Positions 4,551 to 10,391 of a stretch of DNA of 10,391 nucleotides are shown here, piece after piece. A program made the position numbers and the translations under genes. Every line of letters starts with the position of its first letter. Position 1 is the stretch's first letter. Origin of the DNA: an uncultured Oscillospiraceae bacterium (GTDB lineage Bacteria > Bacillota > Clostridia > Oscillospirales > Oscillospiraceae); NCBI GenBank assembly GCA_900757415.1, contig CAAENU010000143.1, forward strand, positions 1 through 10,391, in the 5' to 3' direction. The notes under the pieces are model-generated. The model was not told the origin of the DNA. It saw only the letters and a program-made list of their open reading frames with translations, and ran no database searches.

Positions 4551-5603
4551 ATGAAAGTACTGGTTATCAATCCCGGAGCCACCAGCACAAAGGTGGCCGT
4601 CTTTGAGGAGGAGCAGCAGCTCTTCAAGGTGGGCATCGATCATTCTGCGGAAGAGCTGGATCGATTCGCCCATGTGATCGATCAGGCGGAGTATCGAAAG
4701 GCGGCGATTCTCAACGCTGTTGCTGCTGCCGGCTATGATATGAGGGATTTTGACGCGGTGTGCGGTCGGGGCGGCCTGTATCGTCCCATTCCATCGGGTA
4801 CATACGCCGTGAATGAACGGGTGATGCATGACGTGGAAACGGCGCCATATGGCGAGCATCCATCCAATCTGGGTGCCTATCTGGCCGGAGAACTGGGCGC
4901 AATGGCGGGAATCCCTGCTTTTTTTGTGGATCCCGTCTGTGTGGACGAGATGACGGAGGTGGCGCACTATACCGGCTTTGCCGGGTTCCGCCGCATATGC
5001 CAGTTCCACGCCCTGAACCATAAATCCATCGGCCGAAAGGCGGCCGCGCAGCTGGGCAGAGCCTATGAGGATGTCAATCTGATTGTGTGTCATCTGGGGG
5101 GCGGCGTCAGCGTAGGGGCACACCGGCATGGCCGTGTGGTGGATGTGTACAACGTCAGGGACGAGGGGTCCATGGGCATGGATCGTGCCGGAGGCCTGCC
5201 GGTGAACCAGCTGATCGATTATTGCTTCAGCGGCAAAAGCCGGGATGATGTGAAAAAGACCTTTGGCCGCCGCGCCGGTATGCTGTCCTATCTGGGCACC
5301 AATGACTTCCGGGTGGTCTGCGCGAGGATGGCGGAGGGCGATCATGCAGCCGCAGAGGCCTATCAGGCGCTGGTCTATCAGTTGGCCAAGGATATCGGCG
5401 CCATGGCCGCCGTGCTGCAATTTCAGGTAGATGCTATCGTTTATACCGGCGGCATGGCGTATGAGGAGTCCTTCTGCAAGGATATCACCGCCTATGTAGG
5501 GCGGATCGCGCCGGTGCTCCGCCTGCCCGGCGAAGAGGAGATGCGCGCACTGGCCGAGGGTGCGCTGCGTGTGCTGCGCGGCGAGACGGCGGCGGAGTAT
5601 TGA
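4551..5603 (+). CDS. buk: Butyrate kinase family protein (acetate kinase superfamily)
   Basis: A 350-residue cytoplasmic kinase of the ASKHA fold, close to the usual butyrate kinase length. Such enzymes interconvert butyryl-phosphate plus ADP with butyrate plus ATP, the energy-yielding last step of butyrate formation; some relatives act on branched-chain acids. Visible motifs are the N-terminal phosphate loop VINPGATSTKVAV (5-17), GRGGLYRPIPSGTYAV (72-87), the second phosphate loop HLGGGVSVGAHRHGRVVDV (181-199) and an EGSMGMDRAGGLP segment (205-217). The last segment differs from the GPFSPERAG form usual in butyrate kinases and carries an SMG element like that of acetate kinases, so substrate choice is uncertain. 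GGGAGGA (4538-4544) gives the start. No phosphotransbutyrylase gene is adjacent, so its acyl-phosphate source must lie elsewhere. Confidence 0.9.
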   Translation: MKVLVINPGATSTKVAVFEEEQQLFKVGIDHSAEELDRFAHVIDQAEYRKAAILNAVAAAGYDMRDFDAVCGRGGLYRPIPSGTYAVNERVMHDVETAPYGEHPSNLGAYLAGELGAMAGIPAFFVDPVCVDEMTEVAHYTGFAGFRRICQFHALNHKSIGRKAAAQLGRAYEDVNLIVCHLGGGVSVGAHRHGRVVDVYNVRDEGSMGMDRAGGLPVNQLIDYCFSGKSRDDVKKTFGRRAGMLSYLGTNDFRVVCARMAEGDHAAAEAYQALVYQLAKDIGAMAAVLQFQVDAIVYTGGMAYEESFCKDITAYVGRIAPVLRLPGEEEMRALAEGALRVLRGETAAEY

Positions 5604-5650
5604 CAGGCCGACAAGTTTTGTGCTGTGCGCCAATTATTCAAAGTTTGGTA

Positions 5651-5679
5651 ATGACTTTCTTTGTCGTTTGGGGTACAAT
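5651..5679 (+). promoter_or_regulatory. Probable promoter of the rhomboid-like gene
   Basis: ATGACT (5651-5656) and TACAAT (5674-5679) are 17 bases apart in the 112-base gap after butyrate kinase. No hairpin terminator is obvious between the genes, so some read-through from upstream is possible. Confidence 0.55.
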
Positions 5680-5715
5680 GTGATATCGACTATGGACTGA
5701 CAGGAGGAACCTTTT

Positions 5716-6585
5716 TTGAAAAGACTTTATGACGCGGTGCAGCGCTTCTGTGCGCGGCACCCCCGTTTCGGCATCCCCAATCTGATGCTCTACATCGTGG
5801 CGGGAAACGCGATCGTCTATTTTCTGATGATGTTTACCCGCACCACGGATGCAAGCGCGCTGTCCTTTTTGGCGCTGGATACCGGCGCTGTGCTGAAAGG
5901 GGAGCTGTGGCGGCTTGCAACCTATGTGTTCGTGCCCACCAACACAAGGATTTTCTGGTTGATGATCAGCCTGTACTTCTACTATTGGATCGGCACCACA
6001 CTGGAGCGCCAATGGGGTACGGCCAAATTTACCCTCTATTACATCAGCGGCGTACTGCTGACGGCGGCGGGGGTTCTGGTGGCCAGCTTGATCTCCGGTG
6101 TCAGCTATACCGTGGCAGGCTCTTATTATGTGAACCTGTCCATGTTCTTTGCCTTTGCATTCCTGTTTCCGAATACACAGGTACTGCTGTTCTTTTTCAT
6201 TCCCATCAGGATGAAATGGCTGGCCTATCTGGATGCGGCGCTGTTTGCCGTAGATGTGGTGCGCAGCCTGCTGATCGGCAATCTGGGCAGCGCGCTGCTG
6301 CCGATCATCGCGCTTTTGAACTTCGCCGTGTTTATCTGGCCGGAGGTACACTATATGGCGAATCGCGCCGCCTATCGCCACAGCGCCCAAACGGTGCAGT
6401 TCAAAAAAGCGGCGCAACATCAGCAGCGGCAGGCCCAGCAGCAGGGCTACCATCATAAGTGCGCTGTCTGCGGGCGAACGGATACGGACTATCCCGATCT
6501 TCAGTTCCGCTATTGCAGCAAATGTGCAGGTTACCACTGCTTCTGTCAGGATCATATTTTCACCCATGTGCATTTTACCGAGTGA
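5716..6585 (+). CDS. Rhomboid-fold membrane protein lacking the catalytic dyad, with C-terminal zinc ribbon
   Basis: A 289-residue membrane protein with about six hydrophobic helices between residues 22 and 210. Rhomboid landmarks are clear: GELWRLATYVFV (62-73), ERQWGTAKFTLYYISG (97-112) and LFPNTQVLLFFFIPIRMKW (150-168). In the helix that should hold the catalytic GxSG, the sequence is GSYYVNLSM, so the nucleophile position is Tyr137, and the last helix lacks the catalytic histidine. It is therefore probably a pseudoprotease, in the manner of derlins or iRhoms. A Gln/His-rich linker (234-247) leads to a cytoplasmic metal-binding tail: CxxC at 249/252, CxxC at 267/270, then C275, C277, H280, H284 and H286. 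Translation starts at TTG 5716, eight bases after AGGAGG. Function unknown; perhaps a membrane chaperone or quality-control factor. Confidence 0.85.
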   Translation: MKRLYDAVQRFCARHPRFGIPNLMLYIVAGNAIVYFLMMFTRTTDASALSFLALDTGAVLKGELWRLATYVFVPTNTRIFWLMISLYFYYWIGTTLERQWGTAKFTLYYISGVLLTAAGVLVASLISGVSYTVAGSYYVNLSMFFAFAFLFPNTQVLLFFFIPIRMKWLAYLDAALFAVDVVRSLLIGNLGSALLPIIALLNFAVFIWPEVHYMANRAAYRHSAQTVQFKKAAQHQQRQAQQQGYHHKCAVCGRTDTDYPDLQFRYCSKCAGYHCFCQDHIFTHVHFTE

Positions 6586-6606
6586 CAACTGCCGAAAGAG
6601 GCAGCA

Positions 6607-6654
6607 CCATAAAGAAGAACCATGCTCCGCAGGGAGCATGGTTCTTCTTTATGG
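6607..6654. terminator. Bidirectional terminator, 22-bp perfect stem
   Basis: Bases 6607-6628 pair without mismatch with 6633-6654 around a GCAG loop. Each 3' arm carries GGTTCTTCTTT, giving a T-rich run within the stem in both directions. It sits exactly between the convergent rhomboid-like gene (stop at 6585) and the sortase gene (stop at 6661), so it likely ends both transcripts. Confidence 0.9.
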
Positions 6655-6660
6655 AATCAT

Positions 6661-7593
6661 TCACTTGGTCTTGGCGGCGGTATCAGTCTTTGCCGCAGCA
6701 GAGGTATCGGTCTTTGCCGCGGCGGCAGTATCGCCATCGGCGGCATCCTTCAGCGGCCATGTGGTCGGATCGGCAGTATCCTCGATCATCTTGCAGACCA
6801 CCAGATAGCGGTGGTTATCATCGCCATTCTTGCACACGGACAGGATCAGCACCTTATCACCGGCAACGGGTTTGTTGTCCTTGTCCAGATTGGTGGTGCC
6901 ATCGGTCTCTTTCCACAGCTGATCAAAAAAGCTGTTGAACACCTCGTCATTGGTGAAGTCGTGGTAATAGATGATGTGGCTCAGGTCATACTGCACGCCG
7001 CCCACGATCTGATAGGTTACGCGGCGATCCTTCTGATACATGTATACCAGATGCTGCTTGCTGAAATCCATCTTGCTCAGGAAAGTCTGCAAGCCGCCGA
7101 ACATGGTGCGGTTGGCCATATTGTGGCCGTAGATCACCGTGACGGGATCGTTCAGGTCGGTGCCGTTAATGGTCTTTCCCTCGACGACGGCTTCGGTGAA
7201 CAGCGTGCCTGCCTTATTGCTGTTGCCGTCCAGATCGCGGTTCAGGTAGAAATCGCGGTCAGTGGGATGCTGTGCCACGGGATACGACAGCTCCGTGCTG
7301 GAACCCAGCGCAGAAGCAAACTCAGGCACTTCGATCCATGCATACACATCCTTGTACTTGGCGAAGGTGGCCTCCATGCCCTCCGGCTCCACAATGGGAT
7401 CGGGCTGTACACGGTTGGCGGTATCATCCTGATCTACAGCGGGATCATTTTGGTCGTTCGGATCAGTGGTATCATCCTTGCAGCCAGCCAGCGCCAAAAC
7501 CATCACCAGTGCCATAACCAGCACCAGCATACGGACGAAGCTCCGACCGTGTTTTCCGAAGCATTGAGCAAGGCGGTTCATCATTTCTTTCAT
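6661..7593 (-). CDS. Class B sortase with lipoprotein signal peptide
   Basis: A 310-residue extracytoplasmic cysteine transpeptidase. Sortases cleave a sorting motif in surface proteins and join the product to cell wall or pilin amines. The class B core starts near YAWIEVP (84-90) with YPVAQH, FYLNRDLDGNSNKAGT (115-130) and the catalytic trio H157 (in VIYGHNM), C254 (in LILSVC) and R262 (in NHRYLVVCKM). Instead of a simple membrane anchor, the N-terminus has a basic region, a hydrophobic stretch and a perfect lipobox LAGC with C38, followed by an Asp-rich linker (40-57). The C-terminus ends in a low-complexity AAAKTDT-type repeat (284-310). AAAGGAG lies seven bases before the ATG at 7593. No sorting-signal substrate is encoded in the window. 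Confidence 0.92.
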   Translation of the reverse strand: MKEMMNRLAQCFGKHGRSFVRMLVLVMALVMVLALAGCKDDTTDPNDQNDPAVDQDDTANRVQPDPIVEPEGMEATFAKYKDVYAWIEVPEFASALGSSTELSYPVAQHPTDRDFYLNRDLDGNSNKAGTLFTEAVVEGKTINGTDLNDPVTVIYGHNMANRTMFGGLQTFLSKMDFSKQHLVYMYQKDRRVTYQIVGGVQYDLSHIIYYHDFTNDEVFNSFFDQLWKETDGTTNLDKDNKPVAGDKVLILSVCKNGDDNHRYLVVCKMIEDTADPTTWPLKDAADGDTAAAAKTDTSAAAKTDTAAKTK

Positions 7594-7673
7594 TCTGTTT
7601 CTCCTTTCGCATGGCCGTATCCTGACGGCCTATAGGAACAGCATCGGGCGATATCAGCGCCGATACCCATCTA

Positions 7674-7702
7674 ATAATACCATGAAAGGCCGTTAAAAGC
7701 AA
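7674..7702 (-). promoter_or_regulatory. Probable promoter of the sortase gene
   Basis: On the minus strand, TTGCTT (7702-7697) and TATTAT (7679-7674) are 17 bases apart, predicting a leader of about 75 bases. The -10 box is good, the -35 box moderate. Confidence 0.6.
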
Positions 7703-7719
7703 TATGAATTTTCCGTGGC

Positions 7720-7739
7720 CCGCTTTTTGCAAAAAGCGG
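7720..7739. terminator. 20-bp perfect palindrome downstream of luxS, possible terminator
   Basis: CCGCTTTTTGC followed by its mirror AAAAAGCGG makes a perfect palindrome nine bases after the luxS stop codon. In minus-strand RNA it can form a stem of GC pairs plus A-U pairs, but no T run follows it, so it would be a weak or atypical terminator. Confidence 0.45.
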
Positions 7740-7748
7740 AGAGCTCGA

Positions 7749-8213
7749 TTATTCCGGATAGACAAGCTGTCCGACATCCCAGTTTCGGATCACATTTGCA
7801 TAGAAAGCGCAGCAATCCCGGGCCAGCGCCGTGTCAAGATTGCGGTAGTTTCCGCACTCGCGTGAGGATTTTCCGGGCATGGGATCGCTCCAGACGGCGC
7901 CCTGCGCAAAGGCTTGCCGCAGCAGGTCGATGGCCTGCGCATCGCTCAGCCGGACGCTGTCAAAAAGGAAATAGAAGCCTGTCTGGCAGCCCATGGGGCC
8001 GAAATAGATAACGGCGTCCTTCTGCGGACTGTTGCGCAAAGCGGTGGCGATAATGTGCTCTACTGAATGCATCTGAGTATTGGTCAGCAGGTCGCCGGTA
8101 TTGGGCCGCTTGAAGCGCAGGTCAAAGGTGGTCACATTGCCGTCCCGGCGGCTGAGGTACAATCCCGGCATCAGCACATCGTGGTTAACGGTAAAGCTTG
8201 CAATTTTTTCCAT
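7749..8213 (-). CDS. luxS: LuxS, S-ribosylhomocysteine lyase
   Basis: A 154-residue iron- or zinc-dependent cytoplasmic lyase that splits S-ribosylhomocysteine into homocysteine and the AI-2 precursor 4,5-dihydroxy-2,3-pentanedione. The metal ligands are H49 and H53 in HSVEH and C120 in SSRECGNY; E52 and C76 (GPMGCQTGFY) are the catalytic residues. Other family hallmarks are FDLRFKRPN (30-38) and length. The start at 8213 (MEKIASF) is chosen because GGAGGCG lies about seven bases upstream and LuxS proteins begin here; the longer frame to 8258 is the mtnN coding region. The gene begins four bases after the mtnN stop codon and its ribosome binding site is inside mtnN, so the two are translated together. 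Whether AI-2 signals here or is only a by-product cannot be seen. Confidence 0.98.
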   Translation of the reverse strand: MEKIASFTVNHDVLMPGLYLSRRDGNVTTFDLRFKRPNTGDLLTNTQMHSVEHIIATALRNSPQKDAVIYFGPMGCQTGFYFLFDSVRLSDAQAIDLLRQAFAQGAVWSDPMPGKSSRECGNYRNLDTALARDCCAFYANVIRNWDVGQLVYPE

Positions 8214-8217
8214 GGTC

Positions 8218-8883
8218 TTACGCCTCCAGACTCTCCGCAAAGGCCAAAACGGCGGCATTCAGATCCCGCATGGCCATTGGGAAATTAAAATAGTAATCGT
8301 GTTTGCTGGTCAGACAGTCGGACACCGATTTCAGCGCCATAAAGGGAACCCCACAGCGGCAGCATACCTGCGCCGCCGCGCCGCCCTCCATTTCGCACAG
8401 CAGCGGGTGGAAAGTATTCCGTATCCAATCGGCTCTCGCGCCGGGAATGCCGAACCAGTCGCCGGTAGCTATCGTGCCGGTGCAGAACGCATAGCCTGTC
8501 CGCGCCATAGCGGCTTTTGCCCGATCCAGATCCGAGGTGGGAAATTCCACCATGTTGACGGTGGATACCATACCGATAGGATCTCCGCAGCCGGTGGTAT
8601 CCACATCGTGCTGGATAAATTTTTCCGCCAGCACCAGCGTGCCGATGGGAACCTCCTCGAAGCAGCCGGCCACGCCGGCATTCAGGATAAGGTCGGGGTG
8701 ATAGCGCTGAATCAGCAGCGCGGCGGCCATGGCTGCGTTCACCTTGCCAACGCCGCCGCAGCAGGCAATCATGTTGTCCCGGATCCGATAAAAGGAAACC
8801 CCATGTATGGTCTCCATGGGCCGCTCTCCGTGAATCAGACTGTCGATCTCAGAGGGCATGGCGTAAAAAAGTGCGATATTCAT
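8218..8883 (-). CDS. mtnN: MtnN (Pfs), 5'-methylthioadenosine/S-adenosylhomocysteine nucleosidase
   Basis: A 221-residue cytoplasmic nucleosidase that removes adenine from S-adenosylhomocysteine (giving the LuxS substrate) and from methylthioadenosine. Landmarks are the N-terminal YAMPSEI with catalytic E12, GGVGKVNAAMAA (43-54), LNAGVAGCF (67-75), CEMEGGAAAQVC (163-174) with substrate-binding E166, and SVSDC with catalytic D189. The segment after D189 (LTSKHDYYFNFP) and the DTTGCGDP loop (95-102) differ from the enterobacterial enzyme, and the protein is slightly short, so it is a divergent family member. The start at 8883 is taken over the frame from 8937 because the protein family begins with this MNIALF strand, a GAGGT site precedes it, and the longer version would overlap the promoter. 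Its position next to luxS supports the call. Confidence 0.93.
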   Translation of the reverse strand: MNIALFYAMPSEIDSLIHGERPMETIHGVSFYRIRDNMIACCGGVGKVNAAMAAALLIQRYHPDLILNAGVAGCFEEVPIGTLVLAEKFIQHDVDTTGCGDPIGMVSTVNMVEFPTSDLDRAKAAMARTGYAFCTGTIATGDWFGIPGARADWIRNTFHPLLCEMEGGAAAQVCCRCGVPFMALKSVSDCLTSKHDYYFNFPMAMRDLNAAVLAFAESLEA

Positions 8884-8914
8884 AATGGACCTCGATTCAT
8901 TGTGTTCTCGGTCT

Positions 8915-8944
8915 ATTGTAAGAAGAAAACAGGTCAAATGTCAA
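8915..8944 (-). promoter_or_regulatory. Promoter of the mtnN-luxS operon
   Basis: Minus-strand TTGACA (8944-8939) and TACAAT (8920-8915) are 18 bases apart, predicting a short leader of about 25 bases. Its -35 box lies one base from the -35 box of the divergent tmcAL promoter. Confidence 0.75.
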
Positions 8945-8945
8945 G

Positions 8946-8974
8946 TTGCATTTGCCGTACCGGTGGGGTAAAAT
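8946..8974 (+). promoter_or_regulatory. Promoter of tmcAL
   Basis: TTGCAT (8946-8951) and TAAAAT (8969-8974) are 17 bases apart, giving a transcript start about 17 bases before the ATG. Back-to-back with the mtnN promoter, so polymerase binding at the two may compete. Confidence 0.75.
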
Positions 8975-8997
8975 GAAAAAAGAAAGGGGGGCGGCTT

Positions 8998-10179
8998 ATG
9001 AGGACTGTCGGAATCATCTGTGAATTCAACCCGCTGCACAGCGGACATGCTTATCTGATGGCGCAGCTGCGGCAAAAGGGCGCCGAGGCGATTGTCTGTG
9101 CCATGAGCGGCAACTTTGTCCAACGTGGAGAGCCGGCGCTGGTACACAAGCTGGCCCGCGCGGAGATGGCAGTGGATTGCGGCGCCGATCTGGTACTGGA
9201 GCTGCCGACACCATGGGCCATGGCTACGGCGGAGACCTTCGCCATGGGCGGGGTGCAGCTGCTGCATATGGCGGGGTGCAGCCATATCGCCTTTGGCAGC
9301 GAGTGCGGCGATGCTGCGCTGCTGCAAAAAACGGCGGATATTCTGCTGCTCCCCCAGTTTCAGGCGGATATCCTAGCAGAGTTGGCGTCGGGTGTTACCT
9401 ATGCCGCGGCCCGTCAGCGTGCGGCAGAGCGGTACCAAAGTCATAGCGCCGCTGTGCTGTCGCGGCCCAACGATACGCTGGCGGTGGAATATCTGAAAGC
9501 GTGCCGCCGACTCGGAGTGGATATGACACCGATGGTGGTTCGCCGGATCGGCGCCGGCCATGATGGTGCAGCGGCGGACGGCTATGCCGCCGCTTCCCAT
9601 CTTCGCACATTGCTGCGGCAAGATGAGAAAACGGCGTATGGCTATATGCCGCCGCAGGCGGCGGCGGTCATGCGGCGTGAGATGGCAGCCGGCCGCGTGG
9701 CGGATGTGCGCTGCGTGGAACGGGCAATTCTGGCCCGGCTGCGGCAAATGAGCGAGGATGACTTTGCCTGCTATGACGGCGGTGGAGAGGGCCTGTACCA
9801 CCGAGTTTATAACGCGGTACGGCGATGCGCCACATTGGAGGAGCTGCTGGCTGCAGTCAAAACAAAGCGCTACACAGCGGCACGGATTCGTCGACTGGTG
9901 CTGGCAGCTTGGTTGAAACTGGAAAATGCACCGGAAACGATGCCCTATGTCCGCGTGCTGGCAGTGAACGGAACGGGGCGGGAAATACTGCGGAAAATGA
10001 AGCGCGCAGACTGTCCGATGCTGACAAAGGCAGCTGATGTGGCGGCACTGGGCGCGGAGGCGGAAGCGCTGCTGCGCGGCGAAACCGTCCGCACCGACCT
10101 TTATACGCTGGCGTACCGCTCACTGGAGCAGTCGGAACCCGGCAGCGATTGGCGGCTGACACCGGTAATACGGAATTAA
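8998..10179 (+). CDS. tmcAL: TmcAL (YlbM), tRNA(Met) cytidine acetate ligase
   Basis: A 393-residue cytoplasmic enzyme that uses ATP and acetate to make N4-acetylcytidine at the wobble base of elongator tRNA(Met), the Firmicute counterpart of TmcA. The nucleotidyltransferase-fold domain begins with VGIICEFNPLHSGHAYLM (4-21) containing the HxGH signature (H14, H17), then SGNFVQRGEPA (37-47), AFGSECGD (about 98-105) and LSRPNDTLAVEYL (154-166), all typical of the YlbM family. The C-terminal helical region completes the usual length of about 400 residues. AAAGGGGGG lies just before the ATG at 8998. The stop codon TAA (10177-10179) runs into the A run of the spo0A terminator, so the two convergent genes share one hairpin. 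Confidence 0.95.
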   Translation: MRTVGIICEFNPLHSGHAYLMAQLRQKGAEAIVCAMSGNFVQRGEPALVHKLARAEMAVDCGADLVLELPTPWAMATAETFAMGGVQLLHMAGCSHIAFGSECGDAALLQKTADILLLPQFQADILAELASGVTYAAARQRAAERYQSHSAAVLSRPNDTLAVEYLKACRRLGVDMTPMVVRRIGAGHDGAAADGYAAASHLRTLLRQDEKTAYGYMPPQAAAVMRREMAAGRVADVRCVERAILARLRQMSEDDFACYDGGGEGLYHRVYNAVRRCATLEELLAAVKTKRYTAARIRRLVLAAWLKLENAPETMPYVRVLAVNGTGREILRKMKRADCPMLTKAADVAALGAEAEALLRGETVRTDLYTLAYRSLEQSEPGSDWRLTPVIRN

Positions 10180-10222
10180 AAAATTCTGAGGGAGCGACAA
10201 ATGTCGTTCCCTCAGAATTTTT
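10178..10222. terminator. Shared bidirectional terminator of tmcAL and inverted spo0A
   Basis: The same hairpin as at 170-214, here between convergent tmcAL and the minus-strand spo0A end. In tmcAL RNA the stem pairs fully, with a G-U pair where spo0A RNA has an A-C mismatch. The first A bases of the element also complete the tmcAL stop codon. Confidence 0.9.
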
Positions 10223-10231
10223 CATAGCCAT

Positions 10232-10390
10232 TCAGCGCATCTGGCGCCTGTTGCGCAGGCGGATCCGATCCGCGATCATGGCGATGAACTCACTGTTGGT
10301 GGGTTTGCCCTTGGCGGAATTCACCGTGTAGCCAAAATAGCTTTGCAGCGTTTCCAGATCTCCCCGGTCCCACGCCACCTCAATGGCATG
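10232..10390 (-). CDS. spo0A: Spo0A C-terminal 52 residues, second inverted copy (5' end outside window)
   Basis: On the minus strand the frame encodes exactly the same 52 residues as the left copy, including KPTNSEFIAMIAD, and ends in TGA (10234-10232). The nucleotide differences from the left copy are two silent third positions (Ser AGT in place of AGC; Arg CGC in place of CGT). The convergent arrangement tmcAL-hairpin-spo0A looks natural because the tmcAL stop codon overlaps the hairpin, so this may be the true chromosomal neighbour of spo0A in at least one strain. Confidence 0.95.
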   Translation of the reverse strand, partial: HAIEVAWDRGDLETLQSYFGYTVNSAKGKPTNSEFIAMIADRIRLRNRRQMR

Positions 10391-10391
10391 C

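Larger units (their letters stand above)
10178..10391 (-). repeat. Right arm of 214-bp terminal inverted repeat
   Basis: Reverse complement of 1-214 with two substitutions (10235 and 10292). Upstream of 10178 the sequence is tmcAL and has no match at the left side. See the left arm for interpretation. Confidence 0.95.

Noticed and set aside
4512..5633. Long minus-strand frame opposite butyrate kinase
   Set aside because: It mirrors a confidently identified gene, has a low-complexity composition and no recognisable domain.
6622..7635. Plus-strand 337-residue frame across the sortase gene
   Set aside because: The opposite strand encodes a complete sortase with all catalytic residues; this frame begins inside the terminator hairpin.
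10149..10331. Small proteins reading through the terminator (frames at both window ends)
   Set aside because: They read antisense to spo0A and through the hairpin; the matching translations at both ends only reflect the inverted repeat.
1..10391. Terminal inverted repeats as ends of a transposon, integrative element or linear plasmid
   Set aside because: The arms are the coding end of spo0A plus its terminator, the interior is ordinary metabolism and transport, and there is no transposase, integrase or replication gene.
1..10391. A novel defence or multi-gene island
   Set aside because: All genes belong to known chromosomal families and no nuclease, toxin, methylase, reverse transcriptase or repeat array was seen.

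Overview
The window looks like chromosomal DNA from an anaerobic, endospore-forming Firmicute (class Clostridia), plausibly a GC-rich gut lineage of the Oscillospiraceae type. This rests on the C-terminal end of Spo0A at both window ends, near-consensus sigma-A promoters with strong AGGAGG-type ribosome binding sites, a FeoA-FeoA-FeoB ferrous iron operon with a FeoB-associated Cys-rich membrane peptide, a butyrate kinase, a class B sortase and LuxS. The family-level placement is inference. No rRNA, tRNA, CRISPR array, insertion sequence or phage gene was found.

Layout, left to right. (1) 1-214: the last 52 codons of spo0A and a long hairpin terminator. (2) 303-3675: the feo operon, with a consensus promoter, three 14-bp TTAG-N6-CTAA palindromes around it, feoA1, a structured intergenic hairpin, feoA2, a fourth operator-like palindrome, feoB, a 50-residue Cys-rich membrane peptide and a terminator. 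(3) 3699-4408: a TetR-family regulator with its own promoter and terminator. (4) 4457-5603: a stand-alone butyrate kinase. (5) 5651-6585: a rhomboid-fold membrane protein that lacks the catalytic serine and histidine and carries a C-terminal zinc ribbon. (6) 6607-6654: a 22-bp perfect-stem hairpin serving as a convergent terminator. (7) 6661-7702, minus strand: a class B sortase that appears to be a lipoprotein. (8) 7749-8944, minus strand: mtnN-luxS, which detoxify S-adenosylhomocysteine and release the AI-2 precursor. (9) 8946-10179: tmcAL (ylbM), divergent from mtnN. (10) 10178-10391: the spo0A terminator and spo0A end again, on the opposite strand.

The most striking global feature is that the first 214 bases and the last 214 bases are reverse complements of each other, differing at two positions, both synonymous third-codon positions in spo0A. 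The homology stops at the edge of a palindromic terminator on both sides. This suggests either that two strain variants with opposite orientations of the 10-kb block were joined in an assembly, or that the block is truly flanked by inverted repeats. An identical fold-back artefact is less likely because the arms carry two silent differences.

The most interesting regulatory signal is in the feo leader. The TTAG-N6-CTAA sites overlap the promoter and the start of the transcript. One of them, read as RNA, is a hairpin followed by eight U residues that could be displaced by pairing with the next site. A related palindrome with a GAAA loop sits just before the feoB ribosome binding site.
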